DNA of 64,000 bases, from the NCBI RefSeq assembly GCF_040605455.1, contig NZ_JBEXCV010000006.1:58572-122571 (forward strand). The letters run 5' to 3'. A program made the position numbers and the translations under genes. The notes below the pieces were generated by a model, which made no database searches, was not told the DNA's origin, and saw nothing but the letters and a program-made list of their open reading frames with translations. This document shows positions 1-8,709 of this stretch, piece by piece (position 1 is the stretch's first letter; every line of letters begins with the position of its first letter). This DNA is from Embleya sp040605455. GTDB lineage: Bacteria > Actinomycetota > Actinomycetes > Streptomycetales > Streptomycetaceae.

Positions 1-921
1 GGTCACCCGGGTGCCGACCGGACCGGTGTTCGGGCTCAGTACGAGCCCCCGCCCGCCGACCGGTACGGACACGACGGTCAGCGGCGCCTCCAGGGCCACC
101 GATCCCGACGTGACCTTCAGGAGCGCCGCCGTACTGGGAACCGCGCCGGCGACGTGCACCCACCCCGACAGCACACCGTCGACGACCTTGACGTCGCTCG
201 CGGCGATGGTCGAGTAGCCGTTGTCGCAGAATCCGCCGAACTCGGGGAAGCACATGGTCAACCCCACCGGACCGGCCGGCCAGTGCGCGCCGGACAGCGT
301 GACCCGGGAGTTCGAGTCGACGGTGCTCGGCGTCGCGGTCAGCGTGGGCGCCTGACTGCCCTGCTCGACCGTGTACGACGCGACCACGCCGTTACCGGAG
401 ATCGGCACGCACGTCGCCGTCGCGAGCAGGTTTCCGCCGACGATGGTCTGCACCACGATCGACTTCAGGGTGAGGTCCACCGTGGACCCGGCCGCCGCGC
501 CGACGATCGTCGTAGGCACGGTGAACGGGGGCGGCACGATGGGCGTGTTCACCTCGATCGGCGTCTCGAACGACGGTGGCGCCACCGAGAGATCCCCGGT
601 CGTGCCGCCGGACATGGCGAACGTGTAGACGGACTTGATCGTCGCGAGCGGAATCGGGATCGGGCTGGTCGCCGGACTTCCACCCGCCACGACGTGCATC
701 GAGGTGGCACCGTCGCCGTGCGTCGGGTCCAGGGTCACCTCGAACTGCTGCTGCCCCTCGGGGGCGCCGACCGGGGTCGTACACCGCATGACCGGGGTCA
801 CGGTGCTCGCGCCCGCCGACGGCGCGAGGGCGACCAGGCCGCCGCCGAGGGCCAGGGCGCCCGCCGCCACCGAGGCGGCCCAGCGATGGCGGGTCAATCT
901 TCGGGATAGCCGTTTTGACAC
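1..921 (-). CDS. secreted Ig-like/IPT-type surface protein (C-terminus cut by window edge)
   Basis: 307 residues are visible and the frame runs off the left edge. The GTG start at 921 follows AAAGGAG. The N-terminus is a classical signal peptide: basic MSKRLSRRLTRHR, a hydrophobic stretch, then cleavage near PSAGAS at about residue 38. The mature part is rich in V, T, P and G. Residues about 40-190 form one beta-rich segment with paired cysteines (MRCTTP, ATCVPIS). About 195-290 starts APTLTATPSTVDSNSRVTLSG, which resembles neocarzinostatin-like or IPT/TIG Ig-fold units. A third unit starts at about 296. It is probably a cell-wall or extracellular protein; ligand unknown. It is divergent from the secreted gene at 1262 across a 340-bp AT-richer region, so the two may share control. 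Export is well supported; the fold is inferred from composition and spacing only. Confidence 0.75.
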   Translation of the reverse strand, partial: MSKRLSRRLTRHRWAASVAAGALALGGGLVALAPSAGASTVTPVMRCTTPVGAPEGQQQFEVTLDPTHGDGATSMHVVAGGSPATSPIPIPLATIKSVYTFAMSGGTTGDLSVAPPSFETPIEVNTPIVPPPFTVPTTIVGAAAGSTVDLTLKSIVVQTIVGGNLLATATCVPISGNGVVASYTVEQGSQAPTLTATPSTVDSNSRVTLSGAHWPAGPVGLTMCFPEFGGFCDNGYSTIAASDVKVVDGVLSGWVHVAGAVPSTAALLKVTSGSVALEAPLTVVSVPVGGRGLVLSPNTGPVGTRVT

Positions 922-1109
922 GTTGCTCCTTTGTGTGGACGGCCGGTGCGGACGACCTGTTCGGAGCCCGTCGGAAACGAAAGGCGTAGCGAACTATTCG
1001 CACATTTGGATCATCCGAAGTCAAGAGCGAAATGCGACCCGATTCATTCGACACGTGTCACCATGATCGAGATATACCCGGGAAACCGAATATTCTTTGC
1101 CGGTATGAC

Positions 1110-1128
1110 TGATCGCGAATTGCGATCA
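1110..1128. promoter_or_regulatory. palindrome in the divergent promoter region
   Basis: TGATCGC-GAATT-GCGATCA has perfect 7-bp arms around a 5-bp centre. It lies in the 340-bp AT-richer region between two divergent secreted-protein genes. It is a plausible operator for one or both; no regulator gene lies beside it. Confidence 0.45.
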
Positions 1129-1186
1129 TGAATTGTCGATCTTGGATTTCACTGTCGGAAAATTGCGTTCCGATCCTGCTTGACGA

Positions 1187-1204
1187 AATCCGAAACTTCG
1201 GATT
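1187..1204. promoter_or_regulatory. second palindrome upstream of the secreted protein at 1262
   Basis: AATCCGAA-AC-TTCGGATT is a perfect 8-bp inverted repeat with a 2-bp centre, 58 bp before the start of the downstream gene. It differs in sequence from the palindrome at 1110, so two different DNA-binding proteins or an RNA hairpin in the leader are possible. Confidence 0.45.
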
Positions 1205-1261
1205 CACTCCAAATGCGCCGACAGGAACTTTTCCGCAGTATCTGTCGAAAGGGGCACGTCC

Positions 1262-1765
1262 ATGTCACGATCCAAAGCCCTCGCGGCCGGCGCCGCCGTC
1301 TTCGCCGGCACCATGGCCGCGACCGTCGCACTCAGCGGCACGGCCACGGCCGGCGGCCCGTCCACCGCGAAGTACGACTGTCTGACCTCGATCGGGATCA
1401 GCTACACCGGCAAAACCGCGACGTTCACCACCAACGCGTCGCACCAGCTCTCGGCCACCATCGCGCTCGCGCCGCTGATCACCATCAACAACGGCGACCT
1501 CACGATCACCGCCAACCTCGGGGGTCCGAGCGGCACGGTCACCTTCAGCGGCACCGCCGGCACGTCCGGGCCCTTCGGTCCGGTCAACCTGGGTCCGCTG
1601 AACAAGACGGCGGGCACGATCTCCGCCGGTCAGGCCATGACCGTGATCCAGTCGGCCAGTCCGCCCAGCGCCACGAACTGGTCGGTCAAGCTGCACCACA
1701 ATCCCAACAACGTCGACATCTGGTGTGTCGGCAAGAGTGCGTTCAGCCCGGCTTTGACCTACTGA
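1262..1765 (+). CDS. small secreted protein of unknown function
   Basis: 167 residues. The ATG follows GAAAGGGGC. The signal peptide is MSRSKALAAGAAVFAGTMAA... with likely cleavage after GTATA-GG at about residue 30. The mature chain of about 137 residues is rich in Thr, Asn, Gly and Ile, and has one Cys near each end (YDCLTS, DIWCVGK) that could pair. The pattern of alternating hydrophobic and Thr residues suggests a beta-sandwich. It has no catalytic motif I recognise. Its N-terminal mature segment (KYDCLTSIGISYTG) loosely recalls that of the divergent protein ending at 921, so both may belong to one family of actinobacterial exported proteins. A hairpin terminator follows the stop. Confidence 0.75.
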   Translation: MSRSKALAAGAAVFAGTMAATVALSGTATAGGPSTAKYDCLTSIGISYTGKTATFTTNASHQLSATIALAPLITINNGDLTITANLGGPSGTVTFSGTAGTSGPFGPVNLGPLNKTAGTISAGQAMTVIQSASPPSATNWSVKLHHNPNNVDIWCVGKSAFSPALTY

Positions 1766-1773
1766 TCCACCAG

Positions 1774-1795
1774 CCCCGCCCTCGGCGCGGCGGGG
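1774..1795 (+). terminator. hairpin terminator after secreted protein
   Basis: CCCCGCC / GGCGGGG gives a 7-bp perfect stem with an 8-nt loop, 9 bp after the stop at 1765. There is no T-tract, as is common in this GC range. Confidence 0.5.
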
Positions 1796-1799
1796 GATC

Positions 1800-2381
1800 G
1801 ACAGCAGGGGGTTCGACGCCGCGTCGATCGTCACGTTTGGGCCGGCCAGGCCCGGGGTGCCGTCGAACCCCCGTGCGCACGACCTCGCGACGTCCCGACT
1901 CCCGCCCGTCGGCCGCGCTCGCGATCACCCACCGCCGACTCCCACCCGTACGCCCTTGTCGACAGTACGGTCACGGCTGCCGTACACCGGGCCGCTCGGC
2001 CCCGCCCGGACGACAGCGTTCGAGGCCGGGTCATCCCGTGGTTCGAGTCCCCCTCGACTTCCTGTCGAGCCCAGACGGGATGGAGCGGGGATCCAGATCG
2101 ATGGACATGTTCGCCGACGATCCGCCCAGCGCCTTCTTCGCGAGGCACGTGGAAGCGGGGCAACCGCTCCGCTCGAACTGCCGTGGCTTGACGTTGACAG
2201 GCAGTGCTGATTGCCGTCAGTCGCATCCCTGGTGATGACGTCGCTCTGGCGCTCGACTACCGCACGAGTCCGTCGGACCCTCGCATCGTCGGCAGTGACC
2301 TCCGGACGGATCCCCGTCTGTGCCAGTGGCGGGTCGTAGCACCCTCTTTCTCGTCTTTCGCCACAAGGCGAGGGGAACCCA
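1800..2381. other. no supported gene
   Basis: All reading frames here lack family resemblance, a credible start or coherent composition. A GGTTCGAGTCC string near 2041 resembles a tRNA T-loop but has no matching stems. I see nothing else to annotate. Confidence 0.5.
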
Positions 2382-2662
2382 ATGGGCTTCCGCGAGGACA
2401 CCGTGCAGACCGCCCACGGGGCCGCCCGCTACGGCCGGAGCGTCACGGCCTGCCCGTACGGTCGCGAGGATCTCCTGCGTACCGCGTGACTGCGCGGCTA
2501 CCGGCAGGGCAGTGACCCCGCGCTGATTGGCGAAGAGGGTCACCCCCCTGGTCTCCGCTCACGCCTGGAGGCTGCTTCGGGCGCCGGGGGCGCCGTCGTG
2601 GCGTGTGCTGACCGTGGTTCCGGACGCGACTCCCGCAGCGGTTCCGGGCTTGCGCTGCTTTG
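2382..2662 (+). pseudogene. Rmf/CrpP-fold small protein broken by an in-frame TGA
   Basis: The ATG at 2382 follows GAGGGGAACCCA. The frame gives MGFREDTVQTAHGAARYGRS, then VTACPYGREDLLRTA, then TGA at 2487-2489, and carries on in the same frame as LRGYRQGSDPALIG. Streptomyces Rmf/CrpP-fold proteins (related to ribosome modulation factor) have the pattern ACPY...LLRxAWxRGY. The TGA falls exactly where the conserved Trp (TGG) should be, so a single G-to-A change explains it. Downstream, the frame stays open to about 2662, but family similarity fades after about 15 residues. The family call comes from remembered motif spacing and was not searched. Confidence 0.55.
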
Positions 2663-3099
2663 ACCGCATAGCGTGGTGGTCGTGTGGCAGAGCGAGGGAT
2701 AGGGCGTCTGGACTACCACGGCGCGCCGACACCACCCGAACGAACCACCGACGTCCGCTCGGTCCCTTCCCGACACGAAGCACTCACACCGAACATCGAC
2801 GACAGGATCGCTGTCGAACCCGCGGCCGCCGAAAAGCACCACGGAGTACCACACGCGCGAGCCCGCCGCCGAACCGAACGGGGACGGGGGCACCGACCAT
2901 GCGCGTGCGGTTGAAGCACTCTCCCGTACTCCAACCCCCACAGGGGCGGGTGCGCGGCAGGTCGGTCAGCGGTCGACGCGGGTCCGGTCGGACCGGGGCG
3001 TCATGTCGATGAGGTGCCACGAAGGTTCCGGACAGGGGCCCGATAGGGTTGTCCTGTAAGGAATCGAGGAAAGCAGCCCGCTGACACCACCCGACACAC
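2663..3099. other. no supported gene
   Basis: Only short high-GC open frames without recognisable products or convincing ribosome-binding sites. No strong hairpin or repeat noticed. Confidence 0.4.
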
Positions 3100-4083
3100 T
3101 CACAGGTGCACAGCGACGGCGATCTTGCCGCGTGGACGTCCGCGGCCCTCGCCGACAGAGCCACCTTCCATCAGTGTGTGCGCCTGTGCGATGTCGGCCA
3201 GCGGTAGCACGGCGCCGATCACCGGCCGGAGTTTGCCCTGATCGACCAGCCGGCCGAGGGCCGCGAGCTTCGCCCGGCCGGGGCTGACGAAGAGGAAGTG
3301 GTAGGTCGCGTTCACGCCCCACGCAGCGAGCAGGTTCTGAGGTTCGGGGATGTCCACGATGGACACCACGCGGCCTCGGTCGGCGAGGACCTCCGGGCTG
3401 CGGGCGAGGGTGTCCCCACCCACCGTGTCCAGCACGACGTCCACCCCACCCAGCGCGCGGACCTGCGGCACGTAGTCACCGGCCGAGAAGTCGATCGCAA
3501 TGTCGGCTCCCAGTCCGGTGACGAATTCGTGATCCCTTGCCCGCGCGGTGGTTACCACCTCGGCTCCCAGCGCGCCGGCGACCTGGACGGCGACCGAGCC
3601 GACCCCGCCCGCTCCCCCGTGCACCAAGACCCGTTCCCCGACCCGCACCCCGGCGCGTTCGACCAGCGCCTCCCACGCCGTCACGCCCACGAGCGCGAGA
3701 CCGGCGGCCTCGACGTGCGACAACCGTGCGGGCTTGCGGGCGACCAAGGCCTGGTCGACCACGTGGAACTCGGCGTAGGTTCCCTGCCCGGCGAACATCG
3801 GCGCCAGGTACCAGACCTCGTCGCCCGGCTGGAAGTCGCCTGCCCCAGGGCCGGTCTCGACCACCACGCCGGACACGTCGTTGCCGATCACCGCGGGCAG
3901 CGCTACCTGGTCGCGGTAGTCGCCGCGCCGAGTCTGCAGGTCGAGAGGGTTCACGGACGTGGCCAGCACGCGCACCAACACCTGGCCGGGTCCGGGGGTG
4001 GGTATTGGCAGTTCTCGGGTGGCGAACGCGGTGTCCGCGTCACCGAAACGGACGAGTTCCACCACACGCATCGAAGTCGACAT
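3100..4083 (-). CDS. zinc-independent MDR / NADPH:quinone oxidoreductase-like enzyme
   Basis: 327 residues, the usual length for the quinone oxidoreductase branch of medium-chain dehydrogenases. The GroES-like half is residues about 1-130 (NPLDLQTRRGDY, IGNDVSGVVVETG). The Rossmann half carries GGAGGVGS at 156-163, and the C-terminal GKIAVAV strand is typical. No structural or catalytic zinc cysteines are visible, so it should be a cytosolic NAD(P)H-dependent reductase of quinones or activated double bonds; the substrate is unknown. It is divergent from the ArsR-type gene at 4145 with only about 60 bp between starts, which suggests that regulator controls it. A late insertion (GGSVGEGRGRPRGK) replaces the usual short turn near the C-terminus. 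Confidence 0.85.
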   Translation of the reverse strand: MSTSMRVVELVRFGDADTAFATRELPIPTPGPGQVLVRVLATSVNPLDLQTRRGDYRDQVALPAVIGNDVSGVVVETGPGAGDFQPGDEVWYLAPMFAGQGTYAEFHVVDQALVARKPARLSHVEAAGLALVGVTAWEALVERAGVRVGERVLVHGGAGGVGSVAVQVAGALGAEVVTTARARDHEFVTGLGADIAIDFSAGDYVPQVRALGGVDVVLDTVGGDTLARSPEVLADRGRVVSIVDIPEPQNLLAAWGVNATYHFLFVSPGRAKLAALGRLVDQGKLRPVIGAVLPLADIAQAHTLMEGGSVGEGRGRPRGKIAVAVHL

Positions 4084-4103
4084 GCGATGATCTTAGATCG
4101 AGA

Positions 4104-4134
4104 TATCGCGAATCGTCAATATGTATGTGCGATA
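4104..4134. promoter_or_regulatory. candidate ArsR operator between divergent genes
   Basis: TATCGC at 4104 and GCGATA at 4129 form an inverted pair in the short AT-rich space between oxidoreductase and regulator. The arms are short and the spacing is wide, so this is only a candidate. Confidence 0.35.
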
Positions 4135-4144
4135 CGATCACCGC

Positions 4145-4453
4145 ATGTTCTCGGAGGCGGAGTTGCTGGCTGTGTTCCGGGCGCTGTCCAACCCGACTCG
4201 CCGTCAGATGCTGGTGTGGCTCAAGGAGCCGATGAGTTTCCCCGGCCAGGAGCCCGACGACGTTGAGATCGGTGTCTGCGTGACCGACATCCAGCAGCGT
4301 ACAGGTCTGGGGCAGTCAACCACCTCGCAGTACCTCGCGATACTGCGGCAAGCAGGGCTGGTGGTCGCCACCCGGCGGGGCAAGTGGACCTACTACCGCC
4401 GCGACGAGGCGAACATCGCCCGCCTCCTGGAGACCCTGCGCGAGGTGTTCTAG
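4145..4453 (+). CDS. ArsR-family winged-helix regulator
   Basis: 102 residues from ATG at 4145. An in-frame ATG at 4121 would add eight residues but lies inside the inverted pair, so I prefer 4145. The sequence shows the ArsR pattern: FRALSNPTRRQMLVWL (helix 1-2), then the recognition helix region VCVTDIQQRTGLGQSTTSQYLAILRQAGLVV and the wing RRGKWTYYRRD. No metal-binding ELCVCDL-type cysteine pair is present; the single Cys (GVCVTD) is in that area. It is probably a redox- or ligand-responsive repressor of the divergent oxidoreductase. Confidence 0.85.
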   Translation: MFSEAELLAVFRALSNPTRRQMLVWLKEPMSFPGQEPDDVEIGVCVTDIQQRTGLGQSTTSQYLAILRQAGLVVATRRGKWTYYRRDEANIARLLETLREVF

Positions 4454-4458
4454 ATCCA

Positions 4459-4814
4459 ATGCCGTTCTGCCGCTTCCACGGGGCATCCCCGGAATACACC
4501 GCGGCCCTCACCCACCGGGCCCTCGGCGACACCCGCGACGCCGAAGCGGCCATGACCCGCAGCATGCGCCTGCGCCCCGGCGACGAACGCCGCCACCGCG
4601 CGGTCGCCGCCGGCATCCTCGCCGAGACCCGCCTCGACCTCGGCCACCTCGAAAACGCCTGCGCCGCCTGGGAACAGGTCCTCGACGACGCCGCCGACCT
4701 GCGCTGCGGACAACTCGACACCGCGATCGCGACCATGCGCGCCCCCGTTCGGCCCACACCCGCCACCCGGCCGCGGCCACCCTGCTCGCCCGCTCAAGCC
4801 GCCCGCGCGGCTGA
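4459..4814 (+). pseudogene. C-terminal TPR tail of a helix-turn-helix regulator, frameshifted
   Basis: The frame from 4459 reads AALTHRALGDTRDAEAAMT, RPGDERRHRAVAAGILAETR and CAAWEQVLDDA. This is the TPR-like end of the large Streptomyces XRE/TPR regulators. The helix-turn-helix half is absent. After AIATMRAP the family match moves to another frame (AHTRHPAAATLLARS, ending RPRG-stop at 4814), so there is at least one indel. This is a gene fragment, six bases after the ArsR stop. Confidence 0.6.
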
Positions 4815-5608
4815 CCTCCACACGGGCATCGCGACCGGGTCGAGTCGTCGCCGACCTCGACCGAGACGGTGCGACATCGCAGGGGCGGCCGGTCGCCGGC
4901 GAAGCGCGAGGTCTACCGACTCCCGTGGAGGATCGGGGCTCCATCGGCGGTGCGCGCCCGGCTGCGCGTGCCGTCGTCGTCCAAATGCAATCGAGCACAC
5001 GCTGGGCGAGGTGGACCCGTACGGGTCGGCCGAGGTGGAACCCCGGCCCGGACTCTCCCGGCCGGCGGAGCGTTGCACGTCCGGGCTGAGGTGATCGACT
5101 ACGCCATCCACTCCGACAACATCCTGATCGAGCCTTCGGCTTCGGTGTGGCAACCCGGTGGGTCAAATCGGCGCCACTCCGGCCACGACCCACATGGCCG
5201 GCCTCGATATCACGCCCGCCGACGTCCTGGACATCGCCACCGGCCGAGGGCGTGCGTCTTTGGCCGACGTCCGCCCGTGAGCGGATCTTTGACCTCGAAG
5301 CCCTGCTGGGAGCGACGATGGCGCTCGGGTTCGTCGAGTGCGATCTTCGGTGTGCTCGGCGGACTCGCCGGGACGGGGCAGGCGTGACCGCGACAGCCCC
5401 GACCGGCCGCCTCACGCCCGCCCGCCGGCTCTGCCGCGGTGCCTTCGAATGCGTTCGCGAACTCTCGGGGTCCTCGAAACCCCGTGCGGATCCGGTCATC
5501 GATTTCTCGGGTACGTGAGCTGCCCTTCGAAGGGAGTTGGCGACGCGGAGGCGACAAGGGGCTGAATGCGATGGGCCGCGTCCCAGGACGGCCGTGGGAC
5601 GGCGGACG
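4815..5608. other. 794-bp region with no intact gene
   Basis: The plus frame near 5160-5280 reads IGATPATTHMAGLDITPADVLDIATGRGRASLADV, which faintly recalls the end of an amidohydrolase barrel, but it lacks a start and metal motifs. Nothing else is supportable. It probably contains more gene scraps like those on both sides. Confidence 0.3.
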
Positions 5609-6232
5609 TCAGGATCCTCCGGGACTGTCGACGGAGAGTTGCACGGACACTGCGGAGGGGGTTCTCGATATCCGCAGGGGCCCGTCGATCCCGACCACAT
5701 CCACATCGGATTCGAATTCGACCGTCATCGAGCGGTTTCCGCAACCCATCCTGATGTGGGACGGCGACCCTGAGAGGGATCCCGCCGTCACCGTGTACGG
5801 CTCGAGCTGCGGAGGGTCGAGAAAATATTTGGTGGTGGTTTGGGCGTCGTCGATTTTCGGTCGTTGCACGCTCAGTGATGTGGGTCGGGGTCCCGGTTCC
5901 GAGGGTGGGTTCACTGCAAAAGCGGAGACTTCGCAGGAATCCCCCCTCACTCCGAGAGCCACGCGGTGATCGCCTGCGTGTACAACCGCAAGGACGGATG
6001 CTGTCGGACGACTCGGTAACGCATTCAGGGCCTGGATCTCCTGAACCGATGGCTGTGAACTCCGAGGAAGTGTGGAAAGGGGCCATCCCAGTGCCGTCCA
6101 CGGAGACTTGGCGGGCTTTGATTCACCGGTGCACCCGGACAGGAACAGCACGACAGCCACCAAGGTTGCCGTCCGGCCTACTCCCGACCGAGCTCTGCTA
6201 CGCCGGCGGCACCTACATTCGGTTCGCGTCAT
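5609..6232 (-). CDS. putative lipoprotein
   Basis: 207 residues. A basic N-terminus (MTRTECRCRRRSRARSG) leads into a hydrophobic stretch, TATLVAVVLFLSGC, giving lipobox LSGC with the acylated Cys at about residue 34. It should be exported and anchored on the outer face of the membrane. The mature part has no motif I know. It has two Cys (DSCEV, MGCGN) that could form a disulfide and a beta-rich C-terminal half (RSMTVEFESDVDVVGIDGP). The upstream region is AT-rich (TAATGTAAATAAAG), consistent with a promoter. The long basic n-region makes a start at an internal codon possible. Confidence 0.6.
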   Translation of the reverse strand: MTRTECRCRRRSRARSGVGRTATLVAVVLFLSGCTGESKPAKSPWTALGWPLSTLPRSSQPSVQEIQALNALPSRPTASVLAVVHAGDHRVALGVRGDSCEVSAFAVNPPSEPGPRPTSLSVQRPKIDDAQTTTKYFLDPPQLEPYTVTAGSLSGSPSHIRMGCGNRSMTVEFESDVDVVGIDGPLRISRTPSAVSVQLSVDSPGGS

Positions 6233-6803
6233 AGCAGTAGCCTAATGTAAATAAAGCATCTCATTTAGGGCTTTCCTGCAAATATGCGCTCCCAGGGAAT
6301 CGACGACCAGAAGAATCAAATGTGCCCGTTCGCGCATCTTGACTGTGAAAGGCCCGCTTCGGCACGCCGGGTCCGCGCTTCCCCGAGGGCGGGAGCCGTG
6401 CACTACGCCGGGGCCGACATCCGGCCCGTTACCCTCCAAGGACGGCCATGGGCTTGATGGCTTCTTGGCGGGCCCTGCGAACAGCATCGGGCGTGGACGG
6501 TCGGCGCGATCGGCCTGCGCCGGATCAAGATGCTCGAAGCACAGGGAATGGTGTGGAACACCGAGGACCGCCCACGCCCAACGCACCCCGAACGCGGACG
6601 ACTTCCAGTGAGCACCACCGGTCCCCGTCCCCGCCACCGCAAGGCCTTCTCCCCGAACATGCTCCTGAAGTGCGGCCCCGCGCCGAAGGCGCATCAAAGG
6701 TGCGTGAAGGGTGCGTGGTGGGTGCGTGGAACGTGCACGGCACGGCCGAGTGGTAACGCGCGGGGACGTCCGGCGGCCGGGTCCGGTGCGCGACCGGGGT
6801 CCG
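6233..6803. other. intergenic region with a helicase-associated-domain scrap
   Basis: The plus frame around 6500-6570 reads VGAIGLRRIKMLEAQGMVW, the typical end of a helicase-associated (HA) repeat (LEALGMVW). Flanking sequence does not continue the repeat in any frame. I see no start codon or other gene. The first 60 bp are AT-rich and likely hold the promoter of the lipoprotein on the minus strand. Confidence 0.35.
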
Positions 6804-7424
6804 GTGACGTCGTTGAATCCGCGTGACACCTTCTCGCCCCGCCCCCTCGTCACCGTCGCCGTTGCCGTCTGCCACCTGTGTGAGGAGCCGACCCCGGGCA
6901 ACAACGGGCCGGCCGCAATCCTGCGGCCGGCCCACGGTGCGTCCCGGCCGGTACGGCTGTGCGCGCGCTGCCGAAAGATCCGGCCCGGCCGGGCAAGCGG
7001 CGAACTCGTCGCCGACGACCGGACCTGGGCGATCGTCGAACGCGAGGTCGCCGCGCTGAGAAGCGACTGCGAGGCAGGCCGGTGGATGCCCTACCGCGCC
7101 GAACTCCACCGGGCACAAAACCTGCGCGCGACCACCTGGACGCAAAGCGCCGTCGAGCACGCCCTGCGCGACGCCGGACCCCACGTCCGCACCGGACGCC
7201 TGGTCCGCGTCGTCGAACCCCTACCGCGCCCCGGCGTCGAGCCGGGCCGTCAGCCAGCTTGGCACGCCCAGGAGGGTGCGTACGACCTGATCACTGCCGG
7301 GGATGAACGGCTACCACGTGTGCGACGCGCTCCGGGCGGCCGGGAACGATGTGCCGATCCTGATGCTCACCGCAAAAGACGGCGAGTACGACGAGGCCGA
7401 GGGGCTCGACACCGGCGCCGATGA
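6804..7424 (+). CDS. zinc-ribbon-like hypothetical protein, run-on C-terminus
   Basis: The GTG at 6804 gives MTSLNPRDTFSPRP..., then VCHLCEE and, 32 residues on, LCARCRK: two CxxC pairs that would make a zinc ribbon. The next 100 residues look like a real protein (WAIVEREVAALRSDCEAGRW, HALRDAGPHVRTGRLV). From about 7255 the same frame enters the response-regulator remnant (AWHAQEGAYDLI) and continues without a stop to 7424. The native end was therefore probably lost in a deletion that joined it to the regulator gene. Function unknown. Confidence 0.4.
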   Translation: MTSLNPRDTFSPRPLVTVAVAVCHLCEEPTPGNNGPAAILRPAHGASRPVRLCARCRKIRPGRASGELVADDRTWAIVEREVAALRSDCEAGRWMPYRAELHRAQNLRATTWTQSAVEHALRDAGPHVRTGRLVRVVEPLPRPGVEPGRQPAWHAQEGAYDLITAGDERLPRVRRAPGGRERCADPDAHRKRRRVRRGRGARHRRR

Positions 7425-7791
7425 CTATCTGACCAAGCCGTTCTCGTATGTGGTGCTGGTGGCGCGAGTGCGGGCGCTGCTGCGCCGCGGCGGGCCCACC
7501 GCCTCACCGGTTCTGCGGATCGGCCGGCTGTCGCTGCACCGTGGCGCCCGGCGGGTGGAGCGGGACGGCGGCGAAATCGCGCTGACCGCCATGGAGTTCT
7601 CCGTGCTGGAGCATCTGGCACTCCGGCCGGGGGACGTCATCTCCAAGGCCGAGATCCTGGAGCACGTCTGGGACTTCGCCTATGGCGGCGACCCCAACAT
7701 GGTCGAGGTGTACATCAGCGCTCTGCGCCGCAAGCTGGGCGCCGACCTGATCGAGACGGTACGGGGAGCGGGGTGCCGGCTCCGTGGGTGA
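7255..7791 (+). pseudogene. OmpR-type response regulator lacking its phospho-acceptor region
   Basis: The match starts at AWHAQEGAYDLI (7258-7290) in one frame and resumes as LPGMNGYHVCDALRAAG in the next frame. The strand that normally reads IVLDLM and carries the phosphorylated Asp is missing between them, as are the first 45 or so residues. The rest is good: LTAKD, GADDYLTKPF with the conserved Lys, then a winged-helix DNA-binding domain (SVLEHLALRPGDVISKAEILEHVWD, YISALRRKLG) to the stop at 7791. It overlaps the kinase start by 8 bp, as in an intact operon. It can no longer work as a phosphorelay receiver. Confidence 0.75.
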
Positions 7792-8654
7792 GGTCTTCGG
7801 TTTCGCGGGTGGGGTGTTCGGTCTCGTGGGTGGGGTGTTCGGTTTCGTGGGCAGGGTCTTCGGCTCCGTTCGGGCGCGGGCGGCGCTGGGCGCGACCGTG
7901 GTGGTGGCCGTGGCGCTGGCGGCCGTGGGTATCGCGGTGCTCGCGCGGTGCTGCGGGGCAATCTGGCTGACCGGGCCGAGATCGATGCCGGGGCCGCCGC
8001 CCGGGCGGTCGCGTCGAAGGTCACCAGCGGGGCGGAGGACAGCGGCGGTTCGGCGCGGATCGACGGCAACACCGAGGACTACCAGTGGGCCACCGCACAC
8101 GCCACCGCCGCCCGCCGCGAGGACGTGACCGTCTACGCGGGCACCTCCCTGGCGACCGCGCGGCGCGCGGTCGCCACCGTGCGACAGGCGATGCTGATCG
8201 GACTGCCGCTGCTCCTGGTGGTCGTGGCCGAGGTGACCTGGCTGGTGACCCGGCGCGCGCTGCGGCCGGTGGAGGGGATCCGCCGGGAGATGGCCGCCAT
8301 CACCGCGAGCAGGGATCTGTCCCGTCGGGTGCCGGAGCCCACCTCGCACGACGAAGTGGCGGCGCTGGCCCGGACGACCAACGAGAGGCTCGCGGCGCTG
8401 GAGGCGTCGGTCGAGCGGCAGCGGACGTTCGTCGTGGACGCCTCCCATGAACTGCGCTCCCCGGTGGCCTCGCTTCGCACCCAACTGGAGGTGGGCGCCG
8501 CCCATCCGGAACTGCTGGACGTGGCAGGCGCGGTGGAGGACGTGGTGCGGCTCCAGCGGCCGGCCACCGATCTGCTGCTAAGGCCGTCGGCCACTGGGGC
8601 GGCCGGTATCTGTGGCAGTTGGCGGACGCGGACGCCCTCTTGGTGGCCTGGTAG
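7784..8654 (+). pseudogene. sensor histidine kinase, frameshifted and missing the ATPase domain
   Basis: The GTG at 7784 opens the frame. A repeat-expanded N-terminus is followed by a membrane segment (ATVVVAVALAAVGIAVLA). At about 7945 the frame slips; the match continues as VLRGNLADRAEIDAGAAA. Then come a second membrane helix (LIGLPLLLVVVAEVTWLV), HAMP, and HisKA with the phospho-His in DASHELRSPVASL. After LQRPATDLLL the HATPase domain is absent. A different short frame, VGHWGGRYLWQLADADALLVAW, is fused on and stops at 8654. It forms a decayed two-component pair with the regulator remnant upstream. Confidence 0.75.
7793..7867 (+). repeat. 21-bp tandem repeat, about 3.6 copies
   Basis: Units of 21 bp start at 7793, 7814 and 7835, with a partial unit from 7856. 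They encode (V/F)FGxxGG-type heptads at the N-terminus of the kinase remnant. In-frame expansion by slippage is likely. Confidence 0.7.
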
Positions 8655-8676
8655 GACCGCCCGTACGCCGCGAAGG

Positions 8677-8709
8677 CCCCGACGCCGTCCGGGCTGGGCG
8701 GCGTCGGGG
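8677..8709. terminator. strong hairpin between kinase remnant and TetR gene
   Basis: CCCCGACGCCG / CGGCGTCGGGG is a perfect 11-bp stem with an 11-nt loop. It lies between convergent transcription units, so it may act in both directions. Confidence 0.65.

Noticed and set aside
392..1054. Minus frame of 220 codons at the left edge
   Set aside because: The adjacent frame gives a signal peptide and coherent secreted protein; this one is an Arg-rich shadow.
2030..2062. GGTTCGAGTCC string resembling a tRNA T-loop
   Set aside because: No acceptor, D or anticodon stems can be drawn around it; the T-stem itself has mismatches.
2487..2489. Selenocysteine or programmed readthrough at the in-frame TGA
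   Set aside because: The expected residue is Trp, no SECIS-like hairpin is evident downstream, and the area is full of decayed genes; simple mutation is enough.
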